Assembly (NCBI RefSeq): GCF_002251795.1
Contig: NZ_NOXU01000028.1
Coordinates: 124,134-188,133 of the forward strand
DNA length: 64,000 nt
Direction of reading: 5' to 3'
Source: Niveispirillum lacus
Lineage (GTDB): Bacteria; Pseudomonadota; Alphaproteobacteria; Azospirillales; Azospirillaceae
Shown: positions 10,601 to 17,142 of the stretch, in pieces
Position numbering within the stretch: the stretch's first letter is position 1
Layout: each line of letters begins with the position of its first letter
Made by a program: the position numbers and the translations under genes
Notes under the pieces: model-generated
What the model saw: only the letters and a program-made list of their open reading frames with translations
Databases searched by the model: none
What the model was told of the DNA's origin: nothing

Positions 10601-10906
10601 CACCTTGAACCGCGCCGTCACCATGACCCGGTCATCTTCCGTCTGGCTGTAAACATGATCGACGCCGTTGATGCCCTTGACGATGGCTTCCAACGGCTTG
10701 GTGACCAGTTCCGCCGCATCCGGGGCCTTCAACCCGTCGGCCGATACCATGATATCGACCATGGGTACGCTGATTTGGGGCTCTTCCTCACGCGGGATCA
10801 CCGACAGCGCGATCAGGCCGGCGATCAGACTGGCCAGCAGGAAAAGCGGCGTCAGGGGAGAACGGATGGTTGCCTGGGTCAATAGGCCTGAAATACCGAG
10901 TTTCAT
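7694..10906 (-). CDS. RND efflux pump, inner-membrane subunit (HAE1-like)
   Basis: A 1070-aa resistance-nodulation-division transporter driven by proton motive force. Typical marks are the N-terminal helix followed by PREEEPQISVP, the TM4 segment IFAIGILVDDAIVVVENIAR with the paired aspartates for proton relay, and the C-terminal half-repeat with PLVILTPIPLTLLGIMLGH and ALAGIIVRNSILLVDFIR. Length is normal. It is ATGA-coupled to the adaptor gene upstream and to the ArsR gene downstream. No outer-membrane TolC-like gene is in the operon. Substrate unknown; the neighbours suggest a link to reactive sulfur. Confidence 0.92.
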   Translation of the reverse strand: MKLGISGLLTQATIRSPLTPLFLLASLIAGLIALSVIPREEEPQISVPMVDIMVSADGLKAPDAAELVTKPLEAIVKGINGVDHVYSQTEDDRVMVTARFKVGTNEDDAIVRVHAKIRAHLSEIPLGIPEPAIIGRGINDVAIVTLTLSAEPAVADRWPDRDLGTLAEKLRTELIKVPDIGGSYLSGRVTEQVRVEPDPEKLALYGITLEQLTAKIAGANRSFVAGRLLDGGKSLTVAAGQTLSGVPDIGLLLLTSRDNRPVYVRDVATVVLDSAPLDQAAWTMVKDEKGAWVRSPAVTVALAKRAGANAVVVADAILERVEGLRGRLIPDGVRVEVTRNYGESASEKADELLFHLGLATLSIVALIWWAIGRREALVTLVVIPVTILMTLFAAHLMGYTINRVSLFALIFAIGILVDDAIVVVENIARHWAMKDGRDRLNAAIEAVAEVGNPTIVATLTVIAALLPMLFVSGMMGPYMAPIPVNASAAMLFSFFAAMVLAPWLMLKLSGMGGDAGQGHEAAHDGGILGQLYRRVAAPLLASRRNAGRFLALVGVATVASLGLFASKSVTVKLLPFDNKSELSVQVNLPRGTALQDTERLLFQAAEIAATLPELRSVQIYAGTAAPFNFNGLVRHSFLRNSPDLGELQINLAPKSDRDRASHDIALDLRARLLAGLSLPEGTSLKVVEVPPGPPVMATLLAEIYGPDAATRRAVAAEVRKLFATVPFITDIDDSIGTSQPRLRIAIDQERLEFHGVEQAAVYDALRSILGTNPVGYSHRGEERYPVDISIALPHEDRAWTARLSATPVPANALPGSNRVVELGELVKVTREEGSPVLFRRDGYFADMVTAELAGRFEAPIYGMGAVADAIEAHDWGNLPKPVVRLAGQPADESRPTLLWDGEWEVTYVTFRDMGAAFGVAILGIYVLVVAQFRSFKLPLVILTPIPLTLLGIMLGHWVMGAAFTATSMIGFIALAGIIVRNSILLVDFIRHGRGRGMSLRDVLLEAGAVRFKPILLTALSAMIGAATILTDPIFQGLAVSLLFGLASSTLLTVLVIPAIYVVLRDADGVA

Positions 10907-11901
10907 GGCCGCACCATGATATCGCCTTGGGCAAGACCAGACAGGATTTCCACCCCATCCGGCACCTCAGGCAGCGGGTGTTCCTGCCCTCGCTGAACCG
11001 GAACCAGCATGATTTTGCCATCACCGGTGCGCAGATGCGCATAATCAAGACCAAATCGGCGGGTCAGGTAGCTGGACGGGACCACGATGGTGGGGCGCAC
11101 CCCGGCCGGAACCAGCACGCGCACACGCTGACCGACATAATAGTCGCCCAGACCGGTGACCTTGGCATCGGCCTGCACACGCCCGTCGCGGATCTGGGGA
11201 TAGACCAGGGTGACGGCGCCAGTGCCCTCCATGGCTGCTGGCCCCGCCTCTTCACCCTCCAGACGGACCGGATCACCATTTTTCAGGCTGGCGGCGTGGC
11301 GTTCGGGAATGGACAGGCGCAGAACATAATCACGCTCCGCGATCATGGCCACCGCCTCCCCCGCCATCACCACTGTTCCCGGTGTCACCGGCACGCTCAG
11401 CACACGGCCGCTGGTGGGAGCCAGGACCTGACCTTCATTCATCTGCTGACCGATGACCGCACGTTCGGCGCTGCGCGCCTTCAGATTATTGGCCGCGACA
11501 TTGGCGGCGGTACGCAGTTCGTCCAGGCGCTGCTTGGTGACAAATCCATTCTTCGATAATTCTTCCGCGCGTTGCAGATCTGTCTTTGCCTGCTCAAGCT
11601 GTGCGCGTGCAGCCGCGATCTGTGCGTCCGATGCCCCTTGTTGCAGCGCCAGCTTCTGGTCACCAATGGTGGCGATCACCTGGCCCGCGACGACCGCATC
11701 CCCTTCCCTGACCGACAGGCCGGTGATGGTACCGCCGGTGCGCACCCGTGCTGGCACAGTGTTTACGCTTTCGACCGTCGCGAACACAGATTTCTGGTCG
11801 GGCAGGTTCAGCCGCACAACCGTGAACTCCCCCCCGGCAGCCCACGCCGGGCCCGCCAGAAGCGTGGAAAGCAGCAAAGACGACATCAGGCCGGCACGCA
11901 T
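10903..11901 (-). CDS. RND periplasmic adaptor (membrane fusion protein)
   Basis: A 332-aa adaptor joining the inner-membrane pump to an outer-membrane channel. It begins with a signal peptide (MRAGLMSSLLLSTLLAGPAWA), then a lipoyl half-motif (TGGTITGLSVREGDAVVAGQ), a coiled-coil hairpin (about residues 85-145, QGASDAQIAAARAQLEQAK...), the second lipoyl half (APTSGRVLSVPVTPG) and a beta-barrel with C-terminal domain. GGGGAGGG upstream fixes the ATG at 11901. It starts 21 bp after the rhodanese stop and overlaps the RND gene. Confidence 0.9.
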   Translation of the reverse strand: MRAGLMSSLLLSTLLAGPAWAAGGEFTVVRLNLPDQKSVFATVESVNTVPARVRTGGTITGLSVREGDAVVAGQVIATIGDQKLALQQGASDAQIAAARAQLEQAKTDLQRAEELSKNGFVTKQRLDELRTAANVAANNLKARSAERAVIGQQMNEGQVLAPTSGRVLSVPVTPGTVVMAGEAVAMIAERDYVLRLSIPERHAASLKNGDPVRLEGEEAGPAAMEGTGAVTLVYPQIRDGRVQADAKVTGLGDYYVGQRVRVLVPAGVRPTIVVPSSYLTRRFGLDYAHLRTGDGKIMLVPVQRGQEHPLPEVPDGVEILSGLAQGDIMVRP

Positions 11902-11922
11902 GGTTCCCTCCCCTTCATTGCA

Positions 11923-12270
11923 TCAACGGCGATCGATCACGCCGCCGCTGGTCGGGTCCAGCGTCACGGTAGGCAGCCGCTCGGCCGTCCAGGCCTGAAT
12001 GCCGCCAGCCATATGTTCACAATGACTTAATCCCGCCTGCTGGCAGCGCATCACTGCCACAGACGACCTTTTGCCCGACCCGCAATGGAAGACAATCCGC
12101 ACCTTGTCCGCCGCGGGCAGAGCCAGCGGATCGAAACTGGACAGCGGAAACAGCATCGCGCCATGGATACGCGCGGTGGCGAACTCCTGCGGCTCACGCA
12201 CATCAACCAGCAGAATTTCATGGTCATTCAACAGGCGATGGATGTCGGCGGGCGACAGTTCGTTGATCAT
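11923..12270 (-). CDS. Single-domain rhodanese (thiosulfate/persulfide sulfurtransferase)
   Basis: A 115-aa rhodanese domain. LLVDVREPQEFATARIHGA is the N-terminal CH2A-type motif; the active-site loop CGSGKRS carries the persulfide-forming cysteine; HMAGGIQAWTAERLP is the usual C-terminal end. No signal peptide, so it acts in the cytoplasm. The ATG at 12270 has AAGGA about 9 nt upstream. First gene of the rhodanese-adaptor-RND-ArsR operon and divergent from a DUF2892 protein. Together the two resemble the two halves of E. coli YgaP, which is regulated by the BigR homologue YgaV. Confidence 0.88.
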   Translation of the reverse strand: MINELSPADIHRLLNDHEILLVDVREPQEFATARIHGAMLFPLSSFDPLALPAADKVRIVFHCGSGKRSSVAVMRCQQAGLSHCEHMAGGIQAWTAERLPTVTLDPTSGGVIDRR

Positions 12271-12294
12271 GGCGGTATCCTTGGGAGCTTTTAT

Positions 12295-12321
12295 ATTCAG
12301 AGGTACGAAGATACGTATCTT
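12295..12321. promoter_or_regulatory. Candidate ArsR (SqrR/BigR-type) operator
   Basis: ATTC-N8-GAAG at 12295-12310 differs by one base from the ATTC-N8-GAAT motif reported for SqrR. It overlaps a perfect 14-bp palindrome AAGATACGTATCTT at 12308-12321. Both lie in the 180-bp region between the divergent rhodanese and DUF2892 genes, 25-50 bp upstream of the rhodanese start. Binding is inferred. Confidence 0.5.
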
Positions 12322-12450
12322 GTTGGGTACGGTCAAGCGAGCAAGCCATGTGCGGACGTCATACTTGAGGCGGCATTTTCCGCGTTTCTCTATACCTATG
12401 AAGATATTACTCTTTAACCATCCACAGATCACCAGGTACGGAGCATCGTT

Positions 12451-12654
12451 ATGAATGTCGACAAGGCCGTCCTTTCCTTCGCCGGTATCATGGTCCTGAT
12501 TTCTGTCGGCCTCGCTTGGTTCGTGAGCCAGGCTTGGCTGCTGCTGACCGTGTTTGTCGGGCTGAACATGCTGCAGGCCGGCATCACCGGTTTCTGCCCC
12601 GCCGCGATCATCTTTCGCAAACTGGGCCTGCAACGCGGTTGTGCCTTCAACTGA
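12451..12654 (+). CDS. DUF2892 inner-membrane protein (YgaP-like membrane half)
   Basis: A 67-aa protein with two hydrophobic helices (about residues 8-26 and 29-46) around a short turn, followed by the family motif GFCPAAIIFRKLG. DUF2892 forms the membrane anchor of YgaP, where it is fused to a rhodanese; here the two are separate, divergent genes sharing one control region. The CP pair in the motif may handle sulfane sulfur. The function is not proven for stand-alone members. Confidence 0.8.
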   Translation: MNVDKAVLSFAGIMVLISVGLAWFVSQAWLLLTVFVGLNMLQAGITGFCPAAIIFRKLGLQRGCAFN

Positions 12655-12761
12655 TACCTGTATCCTGCGCTGCCGCCAGGATGGCGAACGGCCTCCTGTC
12701 TGCACGCCATGCTATGACCCGGCACCACACTGTGGGCATAGGCGGAGCGGGCGGGTAACTG

Positions 12762-13793
12762 ATGGCGGATGATCGGACGGCAGCAATGGATACGGTGACG
12801 CTGGGCTTGGAAACAGCACGGCACTTAGCGGTGACGGCGCTGAACCGTGCCGGCGTGACGCTGGCCAATGCCAATCCCACCGCAGATGCTCTTCTGGCCG
12901 CCGAGATGGATGGACAGGCTGGACATGGGCTGTCCCGGGTCCCTTCCTATTGCCTGCATGCGCGGGTGGGAAAGGTCGATGGCGCCGCGATGCCCACGGC
13001 CAGCCCGGCGGGAAAGGCTGGCATTCATATCGATGCCGGTCATGGGTTTGCCTACCCGGCCATTGACCTTGCCATCAATCATCTGCTGCCCCTGGCAGCG
13101 GAAATGGGGGTCGCCGCAGCGGCCATCCGGCGATCCCACCATTTTGGACAGGCGGGGCGTCATGTCGAACGGTTGGCCGATCAGGGGCTGGTAGCACTGG
13201 CATTCGCCAATACGCCCGCTGCCCTGCCGCTGCCGGGCGGACGACGGTCCTTGATGGGCACCAACCCCATTGCCTTTGCCGCCCCGCTGTCTGGCCGTCC
13301 GCCCTTGGTCGTCGACATGGCCTTGTCGGTGGCGGCGCGGGGCAAAATCATGGCCGCCTCCAAGGCCGGACGGCCCATCCCGGAAGGTTGGGCCGTGGAC
13401 GCCGCCGGCCATCCGACCACCGATGCCGACGCAGCCCTGGGCGGTTCCCTGCTGCCCATGGGCGGCGCCAAGGGGGCTGCCCTGGCCTTAATGGTGGAGG
13501 TCATCTGCGCCGCCCTTGCCGGCGGCAGCTTTGGATGGCATGCCAGTGGTCTGTTTGATGGCCAGGGCGGCCCGCCTGACCTGGGCCAATTGCTGATTGT
13601 GCTGAACCCGGCTTGTTTTGGCGGAGATCATTTTGCCGACCGGATGGCAGCGCTGCTGCTGGCCGTCGCGCAGGACGCGCCAGCCCGCTTGCCGGGTGAC
13701 CGGCGGCTGGCCATGCGGCAGACGGCGGCACGCGAAGGGGTGACCATACCCATGGCCTTGCACCGGGAAATTCTCGATCTCACCCGTCCCTAA
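12762..13793 (+). CDS. Malate/L-lactate dehydrogenase family (Ldh2) oxidoreductase
   Basis: A 343-aa NAD(P)-dependent ketoacid reductase of the Ldh2/YlbC/ComC fold, unrelated to classical LDH. Signs: DALLAAEMDGQAGHGLSRVPSY at the N-terminus, AAAIRRSHHFGQAG around the catalytic histidine, LMGTNPIAFAAP and PMGGAKGAALALMVEVICAALAGG. Members act on malate, sulfolactate, delta-1-piperidine-2-carboxylate or ureidoglycolate, so the substrate is open. An in-frame ATG at 12786 is an alternative start. It follows the DUF2892 gene by 107 bp and seems independent of it. Confidence 0.82.
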   Translation: MADDRTAAMDTVTLGLETARHLAVTALNRAGVTLANANPTADALLAAEMDGQAGHGLSRVPSYCLHARVGKVDGAAMPTASPAGKAGIHIDAGHGFAYPAIDLAINHLLPLAAEMGVAAAAIRRSHHFGQAGRHVERLADQGLVALAFANTPAALPLPGGRRSLMGTNPIAFAAPLSGRPPLVVDMALSVAARGKIMAASKAGRPIPEGWAVDAAGHPTTDADAALGGSLLPMGGAKGAALALMVEVICAALAGGSFGWHASGLFDGQGGPPDLGQLLIVLNPACFGGDHFADRMAALLLAVAQDAPARLPGDRRLAMRQTAAREGVTIPMALHREILDLTRP

Positions 13794-13925
13794 ATTGCTA
13801 ACCGCAGGGGGCCCCTGTTCAGGTCGCAGAATGCCGTCGCCATGCGGTCCCAATGGTGGGGCAGATCGCGCCATTGCCGGCTATGGCTGACCGTTGGAAC
13901 CCGGACCGGTACGCCCTTAAAACGT

Positions 13926-13957
13926 CCCCAAGGCCGCGCCGTCAGACGGCCTTGGGG
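13926..13957 (-). terminator. Strong hairpin in the 540-bp gap after the Ldh2 gene
   Basis: A perfect 11-bp stem (CCCCAAGGCCG / CGGCCTTGGGG) with a 10-nt loop. On the minus strand it is followed by ACGTTTT, so it could end a minus-strand transcript entering from the right; it may also end the plus-strand Ldh2 transcript 130 bp upstream. Confidence 0.45.
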
Positions 13958-13996
13958 TGAAACCGCAGGACTGGATCAGCCTCTCGGTTGCCCGTA

Positions 13997-14212
13997 CTAA
14001 GGGGCTGCACGAAGGCGGCGTGGCACCTCGGCCTCGCCACATACGTATTCACGGATGATGCGCCCCGCCGTGCCCTTTATGACAAACACGGGGATAGCGG
14101 CATGATTGCCTTCAACGGTGCCCCGATTGCCTTGCCGCCGCCCCTTTTGGCAGGATAAAGCGACGCTCTTGTAATCGGTAAGGTAGAAACAAAGGACATC
14201 ATTGCTGCCCAT
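13997..14212 (-). CDS. Possible small protein, unknown
   Basis: A 71-aa frame beginning ATG-GGC-AGC in the long gap between the Ldh2 gene and the six-hairpin glycosidase. It has no recognised motif, signal peptide or membrane helix, and no convincing ribosome-binding site. The hairpin at 13926-13957, just downstream on the same strand, would suit it as a terminator. It could equally be chance. The rest of the gap (13794-14333) holds only AT-rich DNA and a small GGGCCG/CGGCCC hairpin before the next gene. Confidence 0.2.
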   Translation of the reverse strand: MGSNDVLCFYLTDYKSVALSCQKGRRQGNRGTVEGNHAAIPVFVIKGTAGRIIREYVCGEAEVPRRLRAAP

Positions 14213-14333
14213 AAGAACAAATTATCACCATTAATAACAACTCAAGGGGGTAATTGCCGGGGCGCCTTTTGTGGGGCATGAAGGAAGGGCCGGATAACGG
14301 CCCATAAGCCCAGAAGGCTCAACAGGAGGAAAC

Positions 14334-16796
14334 ATGCCCCGCTCCCCTCGTGCGCTGCTGACCTTTGCAGCCTTGTCGCTTCTGGGCGCTGGTGCCGGCC
14401 ACACGGCGGAGAGCCAGACCTATGCCCCCTATGCGGCCGAACCAGGCGGCACGCCGGCCACGGTCAGCGTGTCGGCCTCCGGCACACCGGGCACCCGTGT
14501 TTTTCACCTGCACAGTACGGCACCGCAGCGGGATAACACCCCCTCCACCCGTATCATCACCGAAAATGGCCCGTTCACCCGCACCGGCGATTTGATGTTT
14601 GATGCGTTGTTCGCGCAGGCGGTTGATGATGCCCGGTTGGCCAGCGTCACGTCGATCAAGGATGAATGGTACAATAACCGACAACCCATTCCCTGCCCCT
14701 GTTTTGAAACCGGGGAGAAATGGAACTATGTCTGGACACGGGATCTGTCTTACGCGCTGGATTTGGGTCTGGCCGGGCTGGACCCACAGCGCGCGGTCAA
14801 CAGTCTGCTGTTCAAGACCGGTACCCTGCGCCCCGGCGTGCCTGTGCCGCCGGAACTGCCGCCCGGATCAACACAGATTGTGCAGGATACCGGTTCTGGC
14901 GGGTCCTGGCCGGTCAGCACCGACCGCACCACCTGGGCGCTGGGCGCCGAAGCGGCCCTGGCCAACCTGCACGGGGCCAACCGCACCGATTTTGCCCGCA
15001 AGGCCTTCGACGCGCTGCGCGGCACGCTGGAGGCGGACCGTGTCGCCGTCTATGACGCCCGCAGCGGCCTGTACAAGGGCGAGCATAGTTTCCTGGACTG
15101 GCGCGAACAAAGCTATGCCCCCTGGGTACGGCAGAACCTGTCGGCCCTGGCCGACAGCAAGGCCCTGTCCACCAATGTTACACAATATCGGGCCCAGCGA
15201 CTGGCTGCCCGTCTGGCCCGCGAATTCGGGGAAATGGACCTGGCCACCCGTTATGATGGCTGGGCCGATGCCTTGGCACGTGCCATTGATGGGGGTTTCT
15301 GGGACGCACGGGCGGGCATGTATGCCACCTACACCAGCGCTGACCTGACCCCCGCCCTTATCGGCAAGTATGATTTGCTGGGCAATGCCCTGGCCGTACT
15401 TTCGGGCATCGCCCCCGCCGACCGTGCCCGGTCAATTTTCGACCGTTATCCGTTTGCACCCTTCGGCCCGTCGGTTGTCTGGCCACAGGCGCCGGGTGAA
15501 TATGTCTATCATAACCGCGCCCAATGGCCCTTTGTCACGGCCTATGCGGTCCGGGCGGCGGCCAAGGTGGGGCATGTCGCCGCCGTTGAACGGGGCTTGG
15601 CCGCTCTGGAACGGGCTGCCGCGCTGAATTTGTCTAACATGGAAAATTTGGAATGGCTGACGGGCAAGGCACAGTTTGATGATGGACCTGAAATCAATTC
15701 CCGGCGTCAACTCTGGTCGGTCGCGGCCTATTACGGCATGGTCGTGGAAACCATCTTCGGCTGGCATGCCGGGCCCGACGGCATCCGCATCGCTCCCACC
15801 TTGACCGGCGCTCTGCGCGACCGGTTCACGGGCACGGATGCCGTCCTGTCCAACCTGGAATATGCCGGCCGCAAACTTGACCTTGCCCTGATCCTGCCGC
15901 CTCAATCCGGCCCTGGCGCCTTGTACCCCGTGGCCTCGGTACATCTGAATGGCACCCAAGTCACCGGACTGATCACGGCCGATCAACTGAGTGAGGGCGT
16001 GAACCGGATTGATATCCGGTTTGCCCCCAGTCAGACATCGGCCAGCATGGTCACCAATATTCCCCTGATCGACGCGGTCAGCCACGCCGAACCCCGCGCC
16101 TTCATGCCCTGGACCCCATCCATCACGGCGGCACAGCGTAACGACGCCGGCATTCGCCTCGATATCGCGCCGGCGCGTGACAAAACACCCGTGCGTTACA
16201 ATATCCTGCGCGATGGCGTGCCGCTGGCGCAGGATGTGACCGGGCAAAGCTGGACAGACCCTGCCCCACCAGTGCCGTCACACACCGCCTGCTATTCGGT
16301 GGTTGCGGTGCATGTTTCCACCCGCATCAGCTCGCAACCGTCTGCGCCCGCCTGCCTTCGCGGCGACATGGCGCAGACCATTGCGGTGGACCGCAAGGCC
16401 GCGCTGGGCCAAACCCTGGACCTGGGTGCGGTCACCTTGTCCGCTGCCGGGCGCTATGTCCTTGGTACGCTCTATGATAATCACACTTTCGCACTGAATA
16501 CCGGTGTCACCAACGCCGTGAAACGACTGGTCCTGCGTGCCGCCGACGGCACAAGGCACAGCGCGATCATCCAGATGCCGCATATTGAACCAGAGGGCGA
16601 CAAACACCCGATCCGCCCGTCGACCCGCGCTGTCTTTGACCTGCCTGCCGGGACCTATCAGGTCGTCCTGGAAGACTTTTTTAACATGAGCGGCCTATCC
16701 ACCAACATGACCTACAGCGCGCCCGGTGGCAGCGGTGGACCGGTGAACGAAGCGTTGATCGCAGCGCTGACCATTGACAAGGTCGCTGGTCCATAG
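14334..16796 (+). CDS. Secreted six-hairpin (alpha/alpha)6-barrel glycoside hydrolase, subfamily unassigned
   Basis: An 820-aa exported protein with signal peptide (cleavage near GHTAES). The catalytic (alpha/alpha)6 barrel spans about residues 90-500, with WNYVWTRDLSYALDLG, GSGGSWPVSTDRTTWALG, HSFLDWREQSYAPW and a final NRAQWPFVTAYAVRAA and ENLEWLTG. A beta-sandwich follows, then a fibronectin-III-like segment (about 600-680) and a terminal beta domain. The pattern resembles GH15/GH63/GH78-type six-hairpin enzymes, and I cannot assign the family or substrate. AGGAGG 7 nt before the ATG supports the start. It stands alone between two control regions. Confidence 0.7.
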   Translation: MPRSPRALLTFAALSLLGAGAGHTAESQTYAPYAAEPGGTPATVSVSASGTPGTRVFHLHSTAPQRDNTPSTRIITENGPFTRTGDLMFDALFAQAVDDARLASVTSIKDEWYNNRQPIPCPCFETGEKWNYVWTRDLSYALDLGLAGLDPQRAVNSLLFKTGTLRPGVPVPPELPPGSTQIVQDTGSGGSWPVSTDRTTWALGAEAALANLHGANRTDFARKAFDALRGTLEADRVAVYDARSGLYKGEHSFLDWREQSYAPWVRQNLSALADSKALSTNVTQYRAQRLAARLAREFGEMDLATRYDGWADALARAIDGGFWDARAGMYATYTSADLTPALIGKYDLLGNALAVLSGIAPADRARSIFDRYPFAPFGPSVVWPQAPGEYVYHNRAQWPFVTAYAVRAAAKVGHVAAVERGLAALERAAALNLSNMENLEWLTGKAQFDDGPEINSRRQLWSVAAYYGMVVETIFGWHAGPDGIRIAPTLTGALRDRFTGTDAVLSNLEYAGRKLDLALILPPQSGPGALYPVASVHLNGTQVTGLITADQLSEGVNRIDIRFAPSQTSASMVTNIPLIDAVSHAEPRAFMPWTPSITAAQRNDAGIRLDIAPARDKTPVRYNILRDGVPLAQDVTGQSWTDPAPPVPSHTACYSVVAVHVSTRISSQPSAPACLRGDMAQTIAVDRKAALGQTLDLGAVTLSAAGRYVLGTLYDNHTFALNTGVTNAVKRLVLRAADGTRHSAIIQMPHIEPEGDKHPIRPSTRAVFDLPAGTYQVVLEDFFNMSGLSTNMTYSAPGGSGGPVNEALIAALTIDKVAGP

Positions 16797-17142
16797 CAGT
16801 CCGAAGGATAATCATCCACCCGGCACGACGATCCGCGTCCCCGCCATGTGCGGGCCCGCCATGTGTTGGCAAGCCATGCCGACAAACCCGCCCGTGACGT
16901 CGCGGGCGCCGGGAACCATGCGACCGCAGCCTTCATGCCTGCGCGGTTTTCCGTCCCCTCGGCCAGACCCAGCAGACCATGCAATCCCATCCGCATGGAC
17001 CAGTCTGTGGCCAGCCCCTGCGCGATGGTCAGCCGCAGGGAGAGCGCGGCAAAGATGGCAAATCCCATCTTCTGCCCCATCATCCACCAGCGCAGGGTCC
17101 GGATTGCCCCGCGCGCCCATGTCCCGGTTCCCTGCGGCTGTT
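16797..17142. other. 346-bp gap, no supported gene
   Basis: Between the convergent six-hairpin and GH115 genes. The DNA is GC-rich and codon-like, with an open frame on the minus strand (about 16790-17125) that has one hydrophobic stretch but no family match and no clear start. It may be a worn gene fragment. No hairpin terminator was found. Confidence 0.3.

Noticed and set aside
16790-17125. Minus-strand frame with a hydrophobic stretch between the six-hairpin and GH115 genes
   Set aside because: No clear start or family match; may be a worn fragment, but not supportable as a gene.
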